DNA of 64,000 nt from Limonium bicolor (GCA_023374045.1 CM041776.1:136775296-136839295); one strand, 5' to 3'; counted from the first letter of the stretch, positions 1 through 13,020 are shown. The notes: a model not told the origin generated them from the sequence alone. Numbers and translations: made by a program.

Positions 1-1687
1 GACATATCCAATGTCTATACTTATCAGTCTGTGCTCTTTGCACTTCTTAGTCCTTACTCCTTATTTTCCAGATGGATTCTCTGAGTTCCTTGATACTTGT
101 TCCTTAACTGCGTTTCCTTCTCCTTGATTGTCTGTGGTGTCCAGTTGTTCTGGTTAAAATTCACTCATGGTCCGTAGAACGGAGTTGACTACTTCCCGTG
201 CGTCGCACACTACATGTATACATACGTGGGGTACCATATTGATACGTTACCACTTACCCAACTATATGTCAGGCCCGCAAGCTCCTTCGGAGTGCGGTTG
301 TCCCACATCCCGTAACGGGTACACTCGTAGTGTTCGCCACACGCCTAGGTGAAGTATTCTATTGTCAACTCCTCTTGTATCATTCTTTGATACTCACCGT
401 AATGTTGTTGGTCTGGTTTTAAAATCCAAGGTTTTTAAAAGAAGGTTTGTGGTTTGGAAGAAAACTTGGTTTGAAAAATAATGGTTCGGTGTTAAAAGAT
501 GTTCTGCATGGCATAGCCATGTTGAGGTCTTGACCAAGTCTAGCTTCTCGCTGACTGGTATGTTCTAAATACTGTGGTCGGGCCGTTAGGCCTTTCCAAG
601 GTTCCCTTCCTTCAGTTTCAAGATTTGTGATCCCATAGTTGCTTCATTGTAGTCACGGTACATTACTATGTACCTGTGATGTGTAAAGTTTCTTTACGTA
701 TCTCTGTCCTTACTGCACTTGCCGTGGCAAGTGCGTGGTACTGATGGTTTTGGGTAATCCTATGCCAATCTTGGTAGGGTTTCCTCTTGCATTTGGTAGT
801 CTTGTCGACTCTTCCTTTGATCTTATTGATCTACAATTGGTATACTCGATCCTTTAGGTAGCTTCTAGGTGGTCTAGACATGGCTGTCGTAGATCTGGGA
901 GATTCCCACTCTATTTGGTTTAGTGTCGTTCCTTGTGGCTCGTTCCCACACATTTGTGGTGGTCACTGAGCCTTCCTTGTTTAGGTACTACTCTTGTAGT
1001 CCTATTGGATTATATCTCACGGTTGTTCTTGTAGCTGTCTGAGCTATATTGGCCAGGTATTGCAACCTTAGTGGTGTTGTAGTTTTGGGGTTAACCGCTT
1101 CCGACTATGTCCTTAGTCGGCTAGCATTCCGTTGGTGGTATTACTCAAGTATTACTATCCCGTAGACTTGTGTCTCGGGTTCCGTCACTGCTCCCTTTTC
1201 TGCGTCGTTGTACGCTTAGTGCTCCCTTTCCTGCTGCTGGTTGGTTAGCCAGGTTTTGCGACTGCTAAGCACGTCGCCCCATGTTGTTGCATGTTGTAGT
1301 CTACTTATGGTTGGAGTTCTCATTCTTCCGCCATTAAGTGCGGGTATTGTTGTCCAGCCGGGATCCATTTCCGGGACTTCCAATTCCTGGAATCTACCAT
1401 ATGTCGGTTCCTGTTACCGTGTGATTGCTTCACAACTGCCAGATCGGGTTTCCCCGAGTATGAGAAGACTTTTCTTCTCTCTGGCGTCCTTTCCCAAGTT
1501 ATACAGTGGGGTTTGCGGCGGGCGGGACTGGTATTGTAGGTATCCGGTACTCACCGGTAGTTCCTAACTAGCATATCTCTAACGCTAACACTCAGCCCTT
1601 AGCCCTAAGCTTCTAACTCCTAACTCGGTATTCCTAAACTCGGTATTTCCAGTCATCAGAGCAACACTTCGCTCTGATACCACTTTT
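1..1687 (-). mobile_element. Internal region of LTR element D, cut by the window edge
   Basis: This segment lies between the window edge and the primer-binding site of element D, so it is the start of D's internal region read on the minus strand. I see no gag, zinc knuckle or pol motif. The open frames here are short and unlike any retroelement protein. The plus strand is rich in G and T. The last 217 bp (1471-1687) are repeated at 7863-8079 in the tandem duplication. The missing gag, beside very long LTRs, suggests a non-autonomous LARD-like element, but only its first 1.7 kb are visible, so coding further left is possible. Confidence 0.6.
1671..1682 (-). promoter_or_regulatory. Primer-binding site of D, unit 1 (initiator-Met tRNA type)
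   Basis: On the minus strand this reads TGGTATCAGAGC, the standard PBS complementary to the 3' end of plant initiator-Met tRNA. It lies 5 nt from the LTR edge at 1688. The inverted copy atcagagc lies just inside, so the PBS can fold into an 8-bp stem. Confidence 0.93.
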
Positions 1688-2112
1688 TGTAACACCCCTA
1701 GCATTAATACATGCTTACCGTCCAATCTCCTTACACATCAGATACACGCAGCGGTTACTTACTTATATACAATGGGTGATACAATGTCGTTAACCACTCA
1801 CGTGGCTAACAAGGCAACTACTACTGATTACAGCATCGGTCTGATGGACTGGAATCCCGAGTACTACACATCTATAATACATACTCCATTCATCAATCAA
1901 TTGCAACAATGCTCCATTCAATACTTACTCCTCTTCAATCCATACAATACAATATACTTCACCGAGTCTACTAGGGTCCTTATACATTTATAATGTCACT
2001 TCCAAGTTCATACATACTCTCTAGGAGTCTACCTCTACCCATTTTCTCACAACTACTTACTTTCTAAGTACAAGGGTGTGCCTCCGGTCTCTTCCTTGAC
2101 CATATTCGCTTC

Positions 2113-2168
2113 GGGTACCTGCACACTAAAAAAATGTCCCCCGAAGGGGTCAGCTTTCGCCGAGCATG
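2113..2168 (-). promoter_or_regulatory. LTR hairpin plus splice-donor-like module, D unit 1
   Basis: In element sense a CCCC-TTCG-GGGG hairpin (2138-2149) is followed by a T-rich spacer and a donor-like TGCAG^GTACC with the intron side starting at 2118. The upstream first hairpin is weak here (3-bp stem). The same arrangement occurs in the LTRs of A, B and C. Confidence 0.5.
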
Positions 2169-3473
2169 ATAACCGCATACCCCGCGTACTAGTGAGGGTA
2201 CGCCGACCACTTGGTCGAATACATGCGGTTCGTTTTCATTCAAACATACATGCATACATGCTCTTATATACAATACAAGAATACTTACGCAAGCATACAT
2301 ACATTCACTTCATTACATACAGGGAATACAATATAACCATCCAATACATACTTACCTTCCTCCGAATACCCATACTCAGTACATACACAAGTACAGTTCT
2401 TGTTAGCTTCATTGGTCCACCCGGGTTAATCGGGTGGAGATTACTCATTTTTACATACATACTCATACTCATACATACTCACTCATACTCATACTCATAC
2501 TCATACTCATACTCATATACTCATACTCATACTCATACATACTCATACTCATACTCATACTCTACTCACTCATACTCATACTCATACTCATCATACATAC
2601 TTACTCTTACTCATGTTAAGCCGGTATGGCCTCTGGGCAGGGACTACACCGTCCCACCACCAGGCTTTACTTGGTTCACTAATCCAGGATGCTACCCACT
2701 TAAGGGATTTGGGCCGTGGACCAGCTTACGAACCAGGAATCGGATCCAACCTCTTGTGTCTCCTCATCCTCACGCGTGGCCGAAACTATATCGGACTTCT
2801 ACTCATTCCAATTTACTCACTTAAGTTAGGAGTTAGGTAGTTAGGAATTAGTAGAAGTCAACATCCAACCACATCACAAATACATTATTCATATACACAT
2901 CCATACCAATACAATACATTATACAAGTACACTACAAGGTACAATTACACATCATCATCATTCATACATTCATGAATATACAAACTATTGTTCAAGACAA
3001 ATATCGAGAACAATGTAGACAAGCACAAGTAAGTGCAATATAATCCGATTCGTGCATTTATCTAATTAGCAAGAAAGTCACAATAGTTAAGATGCATAAT
3101 AATATATCCAAATAGGTGGTCAAATAAGCACACAAATCGGGTAACCAGATAGGATACAGGGCATGAAGAAATCATACCTTTCACCGTTGTACTTGTAACC
3201 CAACGTTCCTCCGGTGTTCACAAATCAAATCCTATGATATGCATACAATCGAATAGTTAATCTAACTATCATTAACTTTGTTCGATTATCCTTATGTTTC
3301 CTAACTCACACTTACTAAGTCTTTACATTCCTATACTTACATTTTATTTACTTACTATTCATTGCTTAACAATGGTATACTTACATATATATGCTCATAT
3401 GTATAGGTGGGTATACATATACATATATATATATATACTATCATAATCTTTTAGTTTTTTTTTTTGTAAGTTT

Positions 3474-3735
3474 TGACCCGACCGACCCACCCTGGGTCGG
3501 ACCCATGGGTCGGTCGGCTCCAGAGACTCCAATTACAGAAAATTCCAACCCGACCGACCCAGCCAGGGTCGGTCCTTGGGTCGGTCCGTTACAGAAGCAC
3601 TTCCCGTCTAAAATTTCTACTCGACCGACCCAGTCAGGGTCGGTCCCCTGGGTCGGTCGGATGCAGAAGCTTCCGAGATTGCAAATTTTCGGGTCGACCG
3701 ACCCTGCTAGGGTTGGTCCTAGGGTCGGTCCAGCC
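3474..3735. repeat. Palindromic GACCGACCC array in D LTR, unit 1
   Basis: There are four degenerate units of about 65 bp. Each pairs GACCGACCC with GGGTCGGTC across a few bases, then a second GGGTCGGTC and a CAGA-containing linker. A second copy lies at about 9777-10035. The array sits at the same relative LTR position as the GACCGGACTT array of A. Confidence 0.85.
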
Positions 3736-5456
3736 CAGTACTTATTTTAATACTCATTTTAAACTTCAAACTCTACTCAATTCACACCCAATCTTTTCCT
3801 ACTCATTTCCACATGTTTCCTACATGTTTAAACACTAATTAAATCCTCTAATTCACCTTAGTTCATTCATCAAATTCATTACTAAATCCATCAACCAATT
3901 TACACAATTTCCTCACTTCCTTTCAACACTTATAACAGTTTTTCATTCTCTAACGCTACAGTTTTTACTACAACTCCTACCATCCAATACTTCCTCCACC
4001 AATGCTCACTCCTAGCATCCAAAAACCTCCTCTTACCATGCCAATTCATTCCCAAGCAATTGTACCATCTATACCCAAGTCCAACATTCTTTTTACCCAT
4101 TCTTGCACACTAATCTTTCCTAGTTCTTCTATACAATTGACCTCTTTGCTACAGATTTTGGTGCCTACTTCCTCCATACATAATTTCCTCTCCTAATGCC
4201 ATCTCCAAGGCCTACAATGCATCGTCTCACCTCTTCAAGTCCAACACTCATTCCCTAGGTCAAGTACATAAGTTCTCCTAGTTCCTCCAATACCATTCAA
4301 CACTTTGTTGCAGATTTTACATTCTTTCATTCTCATACTATAATCACTACTCCATGGTCATTAAACATCTCTACTATCCTCAATACATACCTTGGTTCTC
4401 CCATTCACCAGTCATCCATAAATGCACAATTCCTACCATAATTTTGCCATAGTTCATCTACTTTCTTACTTAGCCACACATACACATTCTCACCAAAATC
4501 ATTCCTATTCTAGCCACACCCATACAAGGGTCCTAACCAGCAGTACAAGGCAATCTAAACCATTACAATACATCAATACTCCTTCCAACATCAATACCAA
4601 TACTCACACTTCAACTCCATCACAACACAATAAATTTCCTGCACATACACATTTACTTCCCAATGTTCTACCCAAGCTTTTAAACATCTTTCAAAGGCTT
4701 CAAAACTGTTACATTCTATTCCTCATTATACTACAACATACCAATTATTCATTACCATATACATTACTCATTTTTACTACACAAAATCTGTTACACTACA
4801 ATACATAAACCAACTCAAGGTAAGAGCAATTACCTTGTGTTTTTCTAGTTTTTTTTTCTTCCTTTCTTCCCCTTCTCTTCCTTTCTTCTTTCTTTTCCTT
4901 CCTTTCCTTCTTGTTCTCGGTTTCAAATGGAGTCCACACTCCAATGCTACAGCCCATACCAATACACAATACTAACTTAGCATTTCACCCTTAAACTAAT
5001 CTAGGGTTTACATACTTATTTAATGTTTAAAATGAAGCATTACCTCCCAATGGCTAGATGAAGCTTTGGACAGCAACAATGTCAAGATTCCAACTCCAAA
5101 ATGAAGCCAAAATCGGCTGGGGAACAAGGCATAAAACAAGGCTAGAGTTTGAATTTTCGTTTTGCCAAAAGGAGCTAGGAAAAGATGGATTTTTAAACTT
5201 CTTTTTACCTCAAAAACACAAGGTGAAGGAGGGGCTTCTAATGGTGGACTCAAACCTTCGAATGGAGAATATCCATGGAGATGAAAGTGGGTGTTTTCGA
5301 TTTTTGAAAGGAGGAAGATGATCTCCTTTGCAAGGGGATTCCAACGGTACAGTTTTATGTGATTTGGAGGAGTTTTGAGCCTCCAAAAATGGGAGAGAAG
5401 GAGAGGGCTGGTGTGGTTTGCTCTTATCGCCATTAGAGGGCTTAGGAAGAAGAAAG

Positions 5457-5496
<40 letters not shown>

Positions 5497-6730
5497 TGTG
5501 AATGAGGGAGTGGGTTGTGAGGAGAGAGAGTTTGTTTTTTTTTTTTTAATTATTTCCTTGTCCTTTAGCACATAAGAGGGAAAATAAAGAGAGGAGGGAG
5601 TAAGTGAGCCGGCCCCCCATATGCACCCATACAGATTTTTGATTTTTATTTGCTAAAGTGGACACATTAGTTTTGATTTATTACATTCGCACCCCACAAC
5701 TTCCCGGTTTTTACAGTTTTTGCTAGCCGGAACCCGTTTTCCGGAATTTTCTCGTTTAATTATTTTTATTGACTATTAAGCTACCATAAATGCTAATAAT
5801 GATTATTTAATGATTTATAATTTTACGGGTCCGTTTGACCACTTAAAGTCATGTTTTCGGGTTTCCTCGAAAAACGTGCTCTACAGCTCTATTAGCGTTT
5901 TAATTCATTATTTGGATCCGTTTTCTTCGGGAGCTGTTCCCATATATTATTTAGGTTCTATTAAACCTTTGGAATCCATATAACACGCTAACCAAGGTCT
6001 CATACCTCCTATGGTTACTTAACGCTTATTTAGCGTTTTCTGCTTTTTGAGCGTTTATTTATTTCTTTTGGATTTATTTTTCCTTACTAGTATTAATTAG
6101 GTACCATTAGGCCCTTAAATACGTATTAGATTAATTTTAATCCTTATGTTTAAGTTCGGGGTATTTCACTTTTAGATAACGTAGGATTCTTTTCACGGCT
6201 GTGATATGACTTTCTCTTGGATCTGCTGTGAAACCTGGCACATAAGCAACACTATACATAATGTCAGGTCTACTAGCAGTTAGATATAGTAAAGAGCCAA
6301 TCATCTCCTTGTACGATCGCTGATCGACCGTTGGTCACTAGTCGTGATACCCATTTATGTGCCAACTGCCATTAGTGTGTCAAAAGGTTTACATCCTTCC
6401 ATCCCAAATTTCTTCAGTAAATCCTTTACGTACTTTTGATGGGATATAATGATCCCTTCATCATCTTGCTTAACTTGAAGTCCTAAGAAAACTTCAATTC
6501 ACCTAGATCACTCATCTCAAATTCTTTCTTTACAAGGCTTCAAACCTTTTGTAATACTTCTCATTGGAAGCTCCATAAATTATATCATCAACATATCCTT
6601 GCACAATTAAGAAATCTATCTTATTCCTATAAACAAACAAAGTTTTGTCTACTTTACCTCTTTTGAAATGGTTTTCCAATAGATAGGAGGACAGGCGGTC
6701 ATACCCAGACCTTGGAGCTTGTTTGAGCCC

Positions 6731-7078
6731 TTAAAGAGCTTTGTCAAGCTTGAGAACCATGTCCTTTCCTTCTTGTGTTTCAAAACCTGGAGGTTGTTCA
6801 ACATATACTTCTTCCTTGACATATCCATTTAAGAAGGCACTCTTAATGTCAAGTTGAAATAGTTTGATTCCCTTTTGTGCAGCAAATGCCATTAATAGTC
6901 TAATGGACTCCATCCTTGCTACTGGAGCAAAGGTTTCTTGGAAGTCTATCCCTTCTTGTTGAGGATATCCTTGAGCTACCAAACGATCCTTGTACCTGAC
7001 TACTTCTCCCATCTCATTCAGTTTGTTCCTGAAAACCCATTTTATGCCAAGTATTCCTTGATGAGTAGGTCGAGGCAC
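6731..7078 (-). pseudogene. Copia reverse transcriptase fragment, unit 1
   Basis: A 115-residue open stretch carries the N-terminal half of a copia RT, with KDRLVAQGYPQQEGIDF, ETFAPVARMESIR and QLDIKSAFLNG followed by YVEQPPGFE. The frame stops after LDKAL. The following YVDD-type catalytic segment (around 6570-6600) is out of frame. It differs from the unit 2 copy at only a few residues (GILGIKWVFRNK against GVLGIKWVSRNK). Confidence 0.92.
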
Positions 7079-7333
7079 AAGATGTCATACTTTACATCTT
7101 TTAAACTGATTAACTCTTCTTGCATTGCATTGATCCAGTCTGGGTCTTGAAGAGCTTCTTTGATGTTCTTGGGTTTGATGGATGAGACTGTTGTTGAGAG
7201 GGCTAAGAGATCACGAGTTTATGCTCTGGTTTGAATTCCTTTGGAGATATCTGATATGATGTTCTCCAATGGATGATCTTTGTATAGAGTTTGTGATTGA
7301 TGAATTGTTGATGGTGATAGGGAGTTCTCGACA

Positions 7334-7588
7334 TCATTTCTTTCTTCGACGACATGTTGTTGACCTGTCAGGCAAGTTCTCATCAATTGGTGAGTTATCC
7401 TTGGTGTTCTCGGTGAAGTTTTGATCAGCTAGATCAAACCCAAATCCTTTATTTTCTTCAGATTCTCTGATTTCATGGTCTTTGTTCTCATCAAAAACCA
7501 CATGGACACTTTCTTCTACTTTCATTGTCCTTTTGTTGTAAACTTTGTATGCCCTGCTTCTTTCTGAGTACCCAAGGAAAATGGCCAC
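7334..7588 (-). pseudogene. Copia integrase C-terminal fragment, unit 1
   Basis: An 84-residue frame contains IFLGYSERSRAYKVYN and ESVHVVFDEN, the copia segment between integrase and RT where the polyprotein resumes after the integrase core. It ends at a stop after an RRRKK tail. One of its few differences from the unit 2 copy is I for T in the DNSPxDENLPD segment. Confidence 0.88.
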
Positions 7589-8062
7589 ATCACTTATGGC
7601 ATCAAATTTTCCTAGGGAATTCTTTTCATTATTGTGGACATAACACTTACAACCAAAGACCCCTGAAGTGACTTATGTTTGGTTGTCTTCCTTTGATGAG
7701 CTCATAGGGAGTTTTGTTGAGAATTGATCATATGAGCGTTCTATTTGTGATGTAGCATGCAGTTGACACTGCTTCAGCCCAAAAGACGTGAGGAAGATTG
7801 CTTCCCAATATCATGGCTCTAGCTACTCTTGTAGAGTTCTATTCTTACGCTCAACTACCCCATTTCTTCTCTCTGGCGTCCTTTCCCAAGTTATACAGTG
7901 GGGTTTGCGGCGGGCGGGACTGGTATTGTAGGTATCCGGTACTCACCGGTAGTTCCTAACTAGCATATCTCTAACGCTAACACTCAGCCCTTAGCCCTAA
8001 GCTTCTAACTCCTAACTCGGTATTCCTAAACTCGGTATTTCCAGTCATCAGAGCAAGACTTC

Positions 8063-8074
8063 GCTCTGATACCA
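8063..8074 (-). promoter_or_regulatory. Primer-binding site of D, unit 2
   Basis: This is the same TGGTATCAGAGC site as in unit 1, 5 nt from the LTR edge at 8080, with the inverted atcagagc copy beside it. The loop differs by one base (aagactt against aacactt). Confidence 0.92.
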
Positions 8075-8504
8075 CTTTTTGTAACACCCCTAGCATTAAT
8101 ACATGCTTACCGTCCAATCTCCTTGCACATCAGATACACGCAACGGTTACTTACTTATATACAATGGGTGATACAATGTCGTTAACCACTCACGTGGCTA
8201 ACAAGGCAACTACTACTGATTACAGCATCGGTCTGATGGACTGGAATCCCGAGTACTACACATCTATAATACATACTCCATTCATCAATCAATTGCAACA
8301 ATGCTCCATTCAATACTTACTCCTCTTCAATCCATACAATACAATATACTTCACCGAGTCTACTAGGGTCCTTATACATTTATAATGTCACTTCCAAGTT
8401 CATACATACTCTCTAGGAGTCTACCTCTACCCATTTTCTCACAACTACTTACTTTCTAAGTACAAGGGTGTGCCTCCGGTCTCTTCCTTGACCATATTCG
8501 CTTC

Positions 8505-8560
8505 GGGTACCTGCACACTAAAAAAAATGTCCCCCGAAGGGGTCAGCTTTCGCCGAGCAT
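8505..8560 (-). promoter_or_regulatory. LTR hairpin plus splice-donor-like module, D unit 2
   Basis: Duplicate of the module at 2113-2168. The donor-like GT begins at 8510. The CCCC/GGGG hairpin is unchanged apart from one extra base in the A-rich spacer. Confidence 0.5.
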
Positions 8561-9689
8561 GATAACCGCATACCCCGCGTACTAGTGAGGGTACGCCGAC
8601 CACTTGGTCGAATACATGCGGTTCGTTTTCATTCAAACATACATGCATACATGCTCTTATATACAATACAAGAATACTTACGCAAGCATACATACATTCA
8701 CTTCATTACATACAGGGAATACAATATAACCATCCAATACATACTTACCTTCCTCCGAATACCCATACTCAGCAACATACACAAGTACAGTTCTGTTAGC
8801 TTCATTGGTCAACCCGGGTTAATCGGGTGGAGATTACTCTTTTACTCATTATTCCATACATACGCAACATACTCTACTCATACTCATACTCATACTCATA
8901 CTCATACATACATACTTCTTACTCTTACTCATGTTAAGCCGGTATGGCCTCTGGGCAGGGACTACACCGTCCCACCACCAGGCTTTACTTGGTTCACTAA
9001 TCCAGGATGCTACCCACTTAAGGGATTTGGGCCGTGGACCAGCTTACGAACCAGGAATCGGATCCAACCTCTTGTGTCTCCTCATCCTCACGCGTGGCCG
9101 AAACTATATCGGACTTCTACTCATTCCAATTTACTCACTTAAGTTAGGAGTTAGGTAGTTAGGAATTAGTAGAAGTCAACATCCAACCACATACACAAAT
9201 ACATTATTCATATACACATCCATACCAATACAATACATTATACAAGTACACTACAAGGTACAATTACACATCATCATCATTCATACATTTCATGAATTAT
9301 ACAAACTATTGTTCAAGACAAATATCGAGAACAATGTAGACAAGCACAAGTAAGTGCAATATAATCCGATTCGTGCATTTATCTAATTAGGTGGTCAAAT
9401 AAGCACACAAATCGGGGTAACCAGATTAGGATACAGGGCATGAAGAAATCATACCTTTCACCGTTGTACTTGTAACCCAACGTTCCTCCGGTGTTCACAA
9501 ATCAAATCCTATGATATGCATACAATCGAATAGTTAATCTAACTATCATTAACTTTGTTCGATTATCCTTATGTTTCCTAACTCACACTTACTAAGTCTT
9601 TACATTCCTATACTTACATTTTATTTACTTACTATTCATTGCTTAACAATGGTATACTTACATATATATGCTCATATGTATAGGTGGGT

Positions 9690-9747
<58 letters not shown>

Positions 9748-9776
9748 TTTTTTTTTTTTAGTTTTTTTTGTAAGTT

Positions 9777-10035
9777 TGACCGACCGACCCACCCTGGGTC
9801 GGACCCATGGGTCGGTCGGCTCCAGAGACTCCAATTACAGAAAATTCCAACCCGACCGACCCAGCCAGGGTCGGTCCTTGGGTCGGTCCGTTACAGAAGC
9901 ACTTCCCGTCTAAAATTTCTACTCGACCGACCCAGTCAGGGTCGGTCCCCTGGGTCGGTCGGATGCAGAAGCTTCCGAGATTGCAAATTTTCGGGTCGAC
10001 GACCCTGCTAGGGTTGGTCCTAGGGTCGGTCCAGC
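9777..10035. repeat. Palindromic GACCGACCC array in D LTR, unit 2
   Basis: Copy of the 3474-3735 array with four units. One base is lost in the last unit, and the TA microsatellite just upstream is longer. Confidence 0.85.
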
Positions 10036-12457
10036 CCAGTACTTATTTTAATTACTCATTTTAAACTTCAAACTCTACTCAATTCACACCCAATCTTTTC
10101 CTACTCATTCCACATGTTTCCTACATGTTTAAACACTAATTAAATCCTCTAATTCACCTTAGTTCATTCATCAAATTCATTACTAAATCCATCAACCAAT
10201 TTACACAATTTCCTCACTTCCTTTCAACACTTATAACAGTTTTTCATTCTCTAACGCTACAGTTTTTACTACAACTCCTACCATCCAATTTCCTCCACCA
10301 ATGTCACTCCTAGCATCCCAAATACCTCATCTTACCATGCCAATTCATTCCCAAGCAATTGTACCATCTATACTCAAGTCCAACATTCTTTTTACCAATT
10401 CTTGCACACTAATCTTTCCTAGTTCTTCTATACAATTTGATACCTCTTTGCTACAGATTTTGGTGCCTACTTCCTCCATACATAATTTCCTCTCCTAATG
10501 CCATCTCCAAGGCCTACAATGCATCGTCTCACCTCTTCAAGTCCAACACTCATTCCCTAGGTCAAGTACATAAGTTCTCCTAGTTCCTCCAATACCATTC
10601 AACACTCTTGTTGCAGATTTTACATTCTTTCATTCTCATACTATAATCACTACTCCATGGTCATTAAACATCTCTACTATCCTCAATACATACCTTGGTT
10701 CTCCCATTCACCAAGTCATCCATAAATGCACATATTCCTACCAAAATTTTGCCATAGTTCATCTACTCTTCTTACTTAGCCACACATACACATTCTCACC
10801 AAAATCATTCCTATTCTAGCCACACCCATACAAGGGTCCTACCAGCAGTACAAGGCAATCTAAACCATTACAATACATCAATACTCCTTCCAACATCAAT
10901 ACCAATACTCACACTTCAACTCCATCACAACACAATAAATTTCCTGCACATACACATTTACTTCCCAATGTTCTACCCAAGCTTTTAAACATCTTTCAAA
11001 GGCTTCAAAACTGTTACATTCTATTCCTCATTATACTACAACATACCAATTATTCATTACCATATACATTACTCATTTTTACTACACAAAATCTGTTACA
11101 CTACAATACATAAACCAACTCAAGGTAAGAGCAATTACCTTGTGTTTTCTAGTTTTTTTTTTCTTCCTTTCTTCCCTTCTCTTCCTTTCTTCTTTCTTTT
11201 CCTTCCTTTCCTTCTTGTTCTCGGTTTCAAATGGAGTCCACACTCCAATGCTACAGCCCATACCAATACACAATACTAACTTAGCATTTCACCCTTAAAC
11301 TAATCTAGGGTTTACATACTTATTTAATGTTTAAAATGAAGCATTACCTCCCAATGGCTAGATGAAGCTTTGGACAGCAACAATGTCAAGATTCCAACTC
11401 CAAAATGAAGCCAAAATCGGCTGGGGAACAAGGCATAAAACAAGGCTAGAGTTTGAATTTTCGTTTTGCCAAAAGGAGCTAGGAAAAGATGGATTTTTAA
11501 ACTTCTTTTTACCTCAAAACACCAAGGTGAAGGAGGGGCTTCTAATGGTGGACTCAAACCTTCGAATGGAGAATATCCATGGAGATGAAAGTGGGTGTTT
11601 TCGATTTTTGAAAAGGAAGATGAGATGATCTTTGCAAGGGGATTCCAACGGTACAGTTTTTATGTGATTTGGAGGAGTTTTGAGCCTCCAAAAATGGGAG
11701 AGAAGGAGAGGGCTGGTGTGGTTTGCTCTTATCGCCATTAGAGGGCTTAGGAGAAGAAGAAAAGAGAGAGAGAGAGAGAGAGAAATTGTGAATGAGGGAG
11801 TGGGTTGTGAGGAGAGAGAGTTTGTTTTTGTTTTTTAATTATTTCCTTGTCCTTTAGCACATAAGAGGGAAAATAAAGAGAGGAGGGAGTAAGTGAGCCG
11901 GCCCCCCATATGCACCCATACAGATTTTTTTTTTATTTGCTAAAGTGGACACATTAGTTTTGATTTATTACATTCGCACCCCACAACTTCCCGGTTTTTA
12001 CAGTTTTTGCTAGCCGGAACCCGTTTTCCGGAATTTTCTCGTTTAATTATTTTTATTGACTATTAAGCTCCCATAAATGCTTAATAATGATTATTTAATG
12101 ATTTATAATTTTTACTTGTCCGTTTGACCACTTAAAGTCATGTTTTCGGGTTTCCTCGAAAAACGTGCTCTACAGCTCTATTAGCGTTTTAATTCATTAT
12201 TTGGATCTGTTTTCTTCGGGAGCTGTTCCCATATATTATTTAGGTTCTATTAAACCTTTGGAATCCATATAACACGCTAACCGAGGTCTCATACCTCCTA
12301 TGGTTACTTAACGCTTATTTAGCGTTTTCCGCTTTTTGAGCGTTTATTTATTTCTTTTGGATTTATTTTTCCTTACTAGTATTAATTAGGTACCATTAGG
12401 CCCTTAAATACGTATTAGATTAATTTTAATCCTTATGTTTAAGTTCGGGGTATTTCA

Positions 12458-12692
12458 CTTTTAGATAACGTAGGATTCTTTTCACGGCTGTGATATGACT
12501 TTCTCTTGGATCTGCTTGAAACCTGGCACATAAGCAAACACTATACATAATGTCAGGTCTACTAGCAGTTAGATATAGTAAAGAGCCAATCATCTCCTTG
12601 TACGATCGCTGATCGACCGGTTGGTCACTAGTCGTGATACCCATTTTTGTGCCAACTGCCATTAGTGTGTCAAAAGGTTTACATCCTTCCAT
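12458..12692 (-). pseudogene. Copia RNase H region, unit 2
   Basis: The frame reads KPFDTLMAVGTK, then MIGSLLYLTASRPDI and RFQADPRESHITAVKRILRY, the conserved copia stretch joining RT to RNase H. After RILRYLK it runs directly into the D LTR edge at 12457, fixing the D insertion site. The rest of RNase H lies beyond D, outside the window. Confidence 0.93.
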
Positions 12693-13020
12693 CCCAAATT
12701 TCTTCAGTAAATCCTTTACGTACTTTTGATGGGATATAATGATCCCTTCATCATCTTGCTTAACTTGAAGTCCTAAGAAAACTTCAATTCACCTAGATCA
12801 CTCATCTCAAATTCTTTCTTTACAAGGCTTCAAACCTTTTGTAATACTTCTCATTGGAAGCTCCATAAATTATATCATCAACATATCCTTGCACAATTAA
12901 GAAATCTATCTTATTGCTATAAACAAACAAAGTTTTGTCTACTTTACCTCTTTTGAAATGGTTTTCCAATAGATAGGAGGACAGGCGGTCATACCCAGAC
13001 CTTGGAGCTTGTTTGAGCCC

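Larger units (their letters stand above)
1688..6168 (-). repeat. Long LTR of element D, unit 1 (4.48 kb)
   Basis: On the plus strand it starts TGTAACACCCC and ends GGGGTATTTCA, so it has TG...CA termini. A PBS adjoins its left edge, which makes it a 5' LTR on the minus strand. The right flank is copia E sequence. Inside are an ACTCAT microsatellite (about 2461-2600), a TA tract (about 3411-3437), an array of GACCGACCC palindromes (3474-3735), a pyrimidine tract (4851-4915) and a GA tract (5462-5494). Open frames here (e.g. 2078-2824) are low-complexity translations without domains. It contains the hairpin plus splice-donor-like module at 2113-2168. Confidence 0.93.
1471..7862. repeat. Tandem segmental duplication, unit 1 (6.4 kb)
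   Basis: This unit holds the last 217 bp of D internal sequence, the D LTR and 1.7 kb of copia E. The same succession follows immediately as unit 2. The LTR starts are 6392 bp apart and the LTR ends 6289 bp apart, so indels separate the copies. At the junction (7861-7866) copia sequence that continues at 14155 meets D sequence that continues leftward from 1471, with TTT common to both sides. This fits a microhomology-mediated duplication after D had entered E. An assembly or haplotype-merging artefact cannot be excluded. Confidence 0.9.
6169..7862 (-). mobile_element. Copia E fragment, unit 1 (RNase H, RT, integrase C-terminus)
   Basis: Minus-strand Ty1/copia pol sequence in the order integrase C-terminus, RT, RNase H as read from high to low coordinates. 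It is a duplicate of 12458-14154. D entered just after an RILRYLK-like RNase H segment. Frameshifts and stops break it into short frames, so it is a pseudogene segment, cut at 7862 by the duplication junction. Confidence 0.9.
8080..12457 (-). repeat. Long LTR of element D, unit 2 (4.38 kb)
   Basis: A copy of the LTR at 1688-6168 with the same TGTAACACCCC and GGGGTATTTCA ends. It differs by a short ACTCAT tract (8871-8912), a longer TA tract (about 9694-9746), a shorter GA tract (11763-11783) and loss of a stretch near 9388. The right flank is the same copia position as in unit 1, which shows the flank was duplicated with it. No protein-coding gene is seen inside. Confidence 0.93.

Noticed and set aside
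1241..1567. 108-codon plus-strand frame in D
   Set aside because: It is antisense to the element, has no motif, and its 3' part is reused in the duplication without conservation pressure being visible.
2078..2824. 248-codon open frame rich in Tyr/Ser/Thr/His
   Set aside because: It is a translation of the ACTCAT microsatellite and flanking LTR sequence, runs antisense to the element and has no domain.
5020..5571. 183-codon minus-strand frame with Ser/Leu and Phe runs
   Set aside because: It reads through the GA microsatellite and LTR sequence. The unit 2 copy breaks it into shorter frames.
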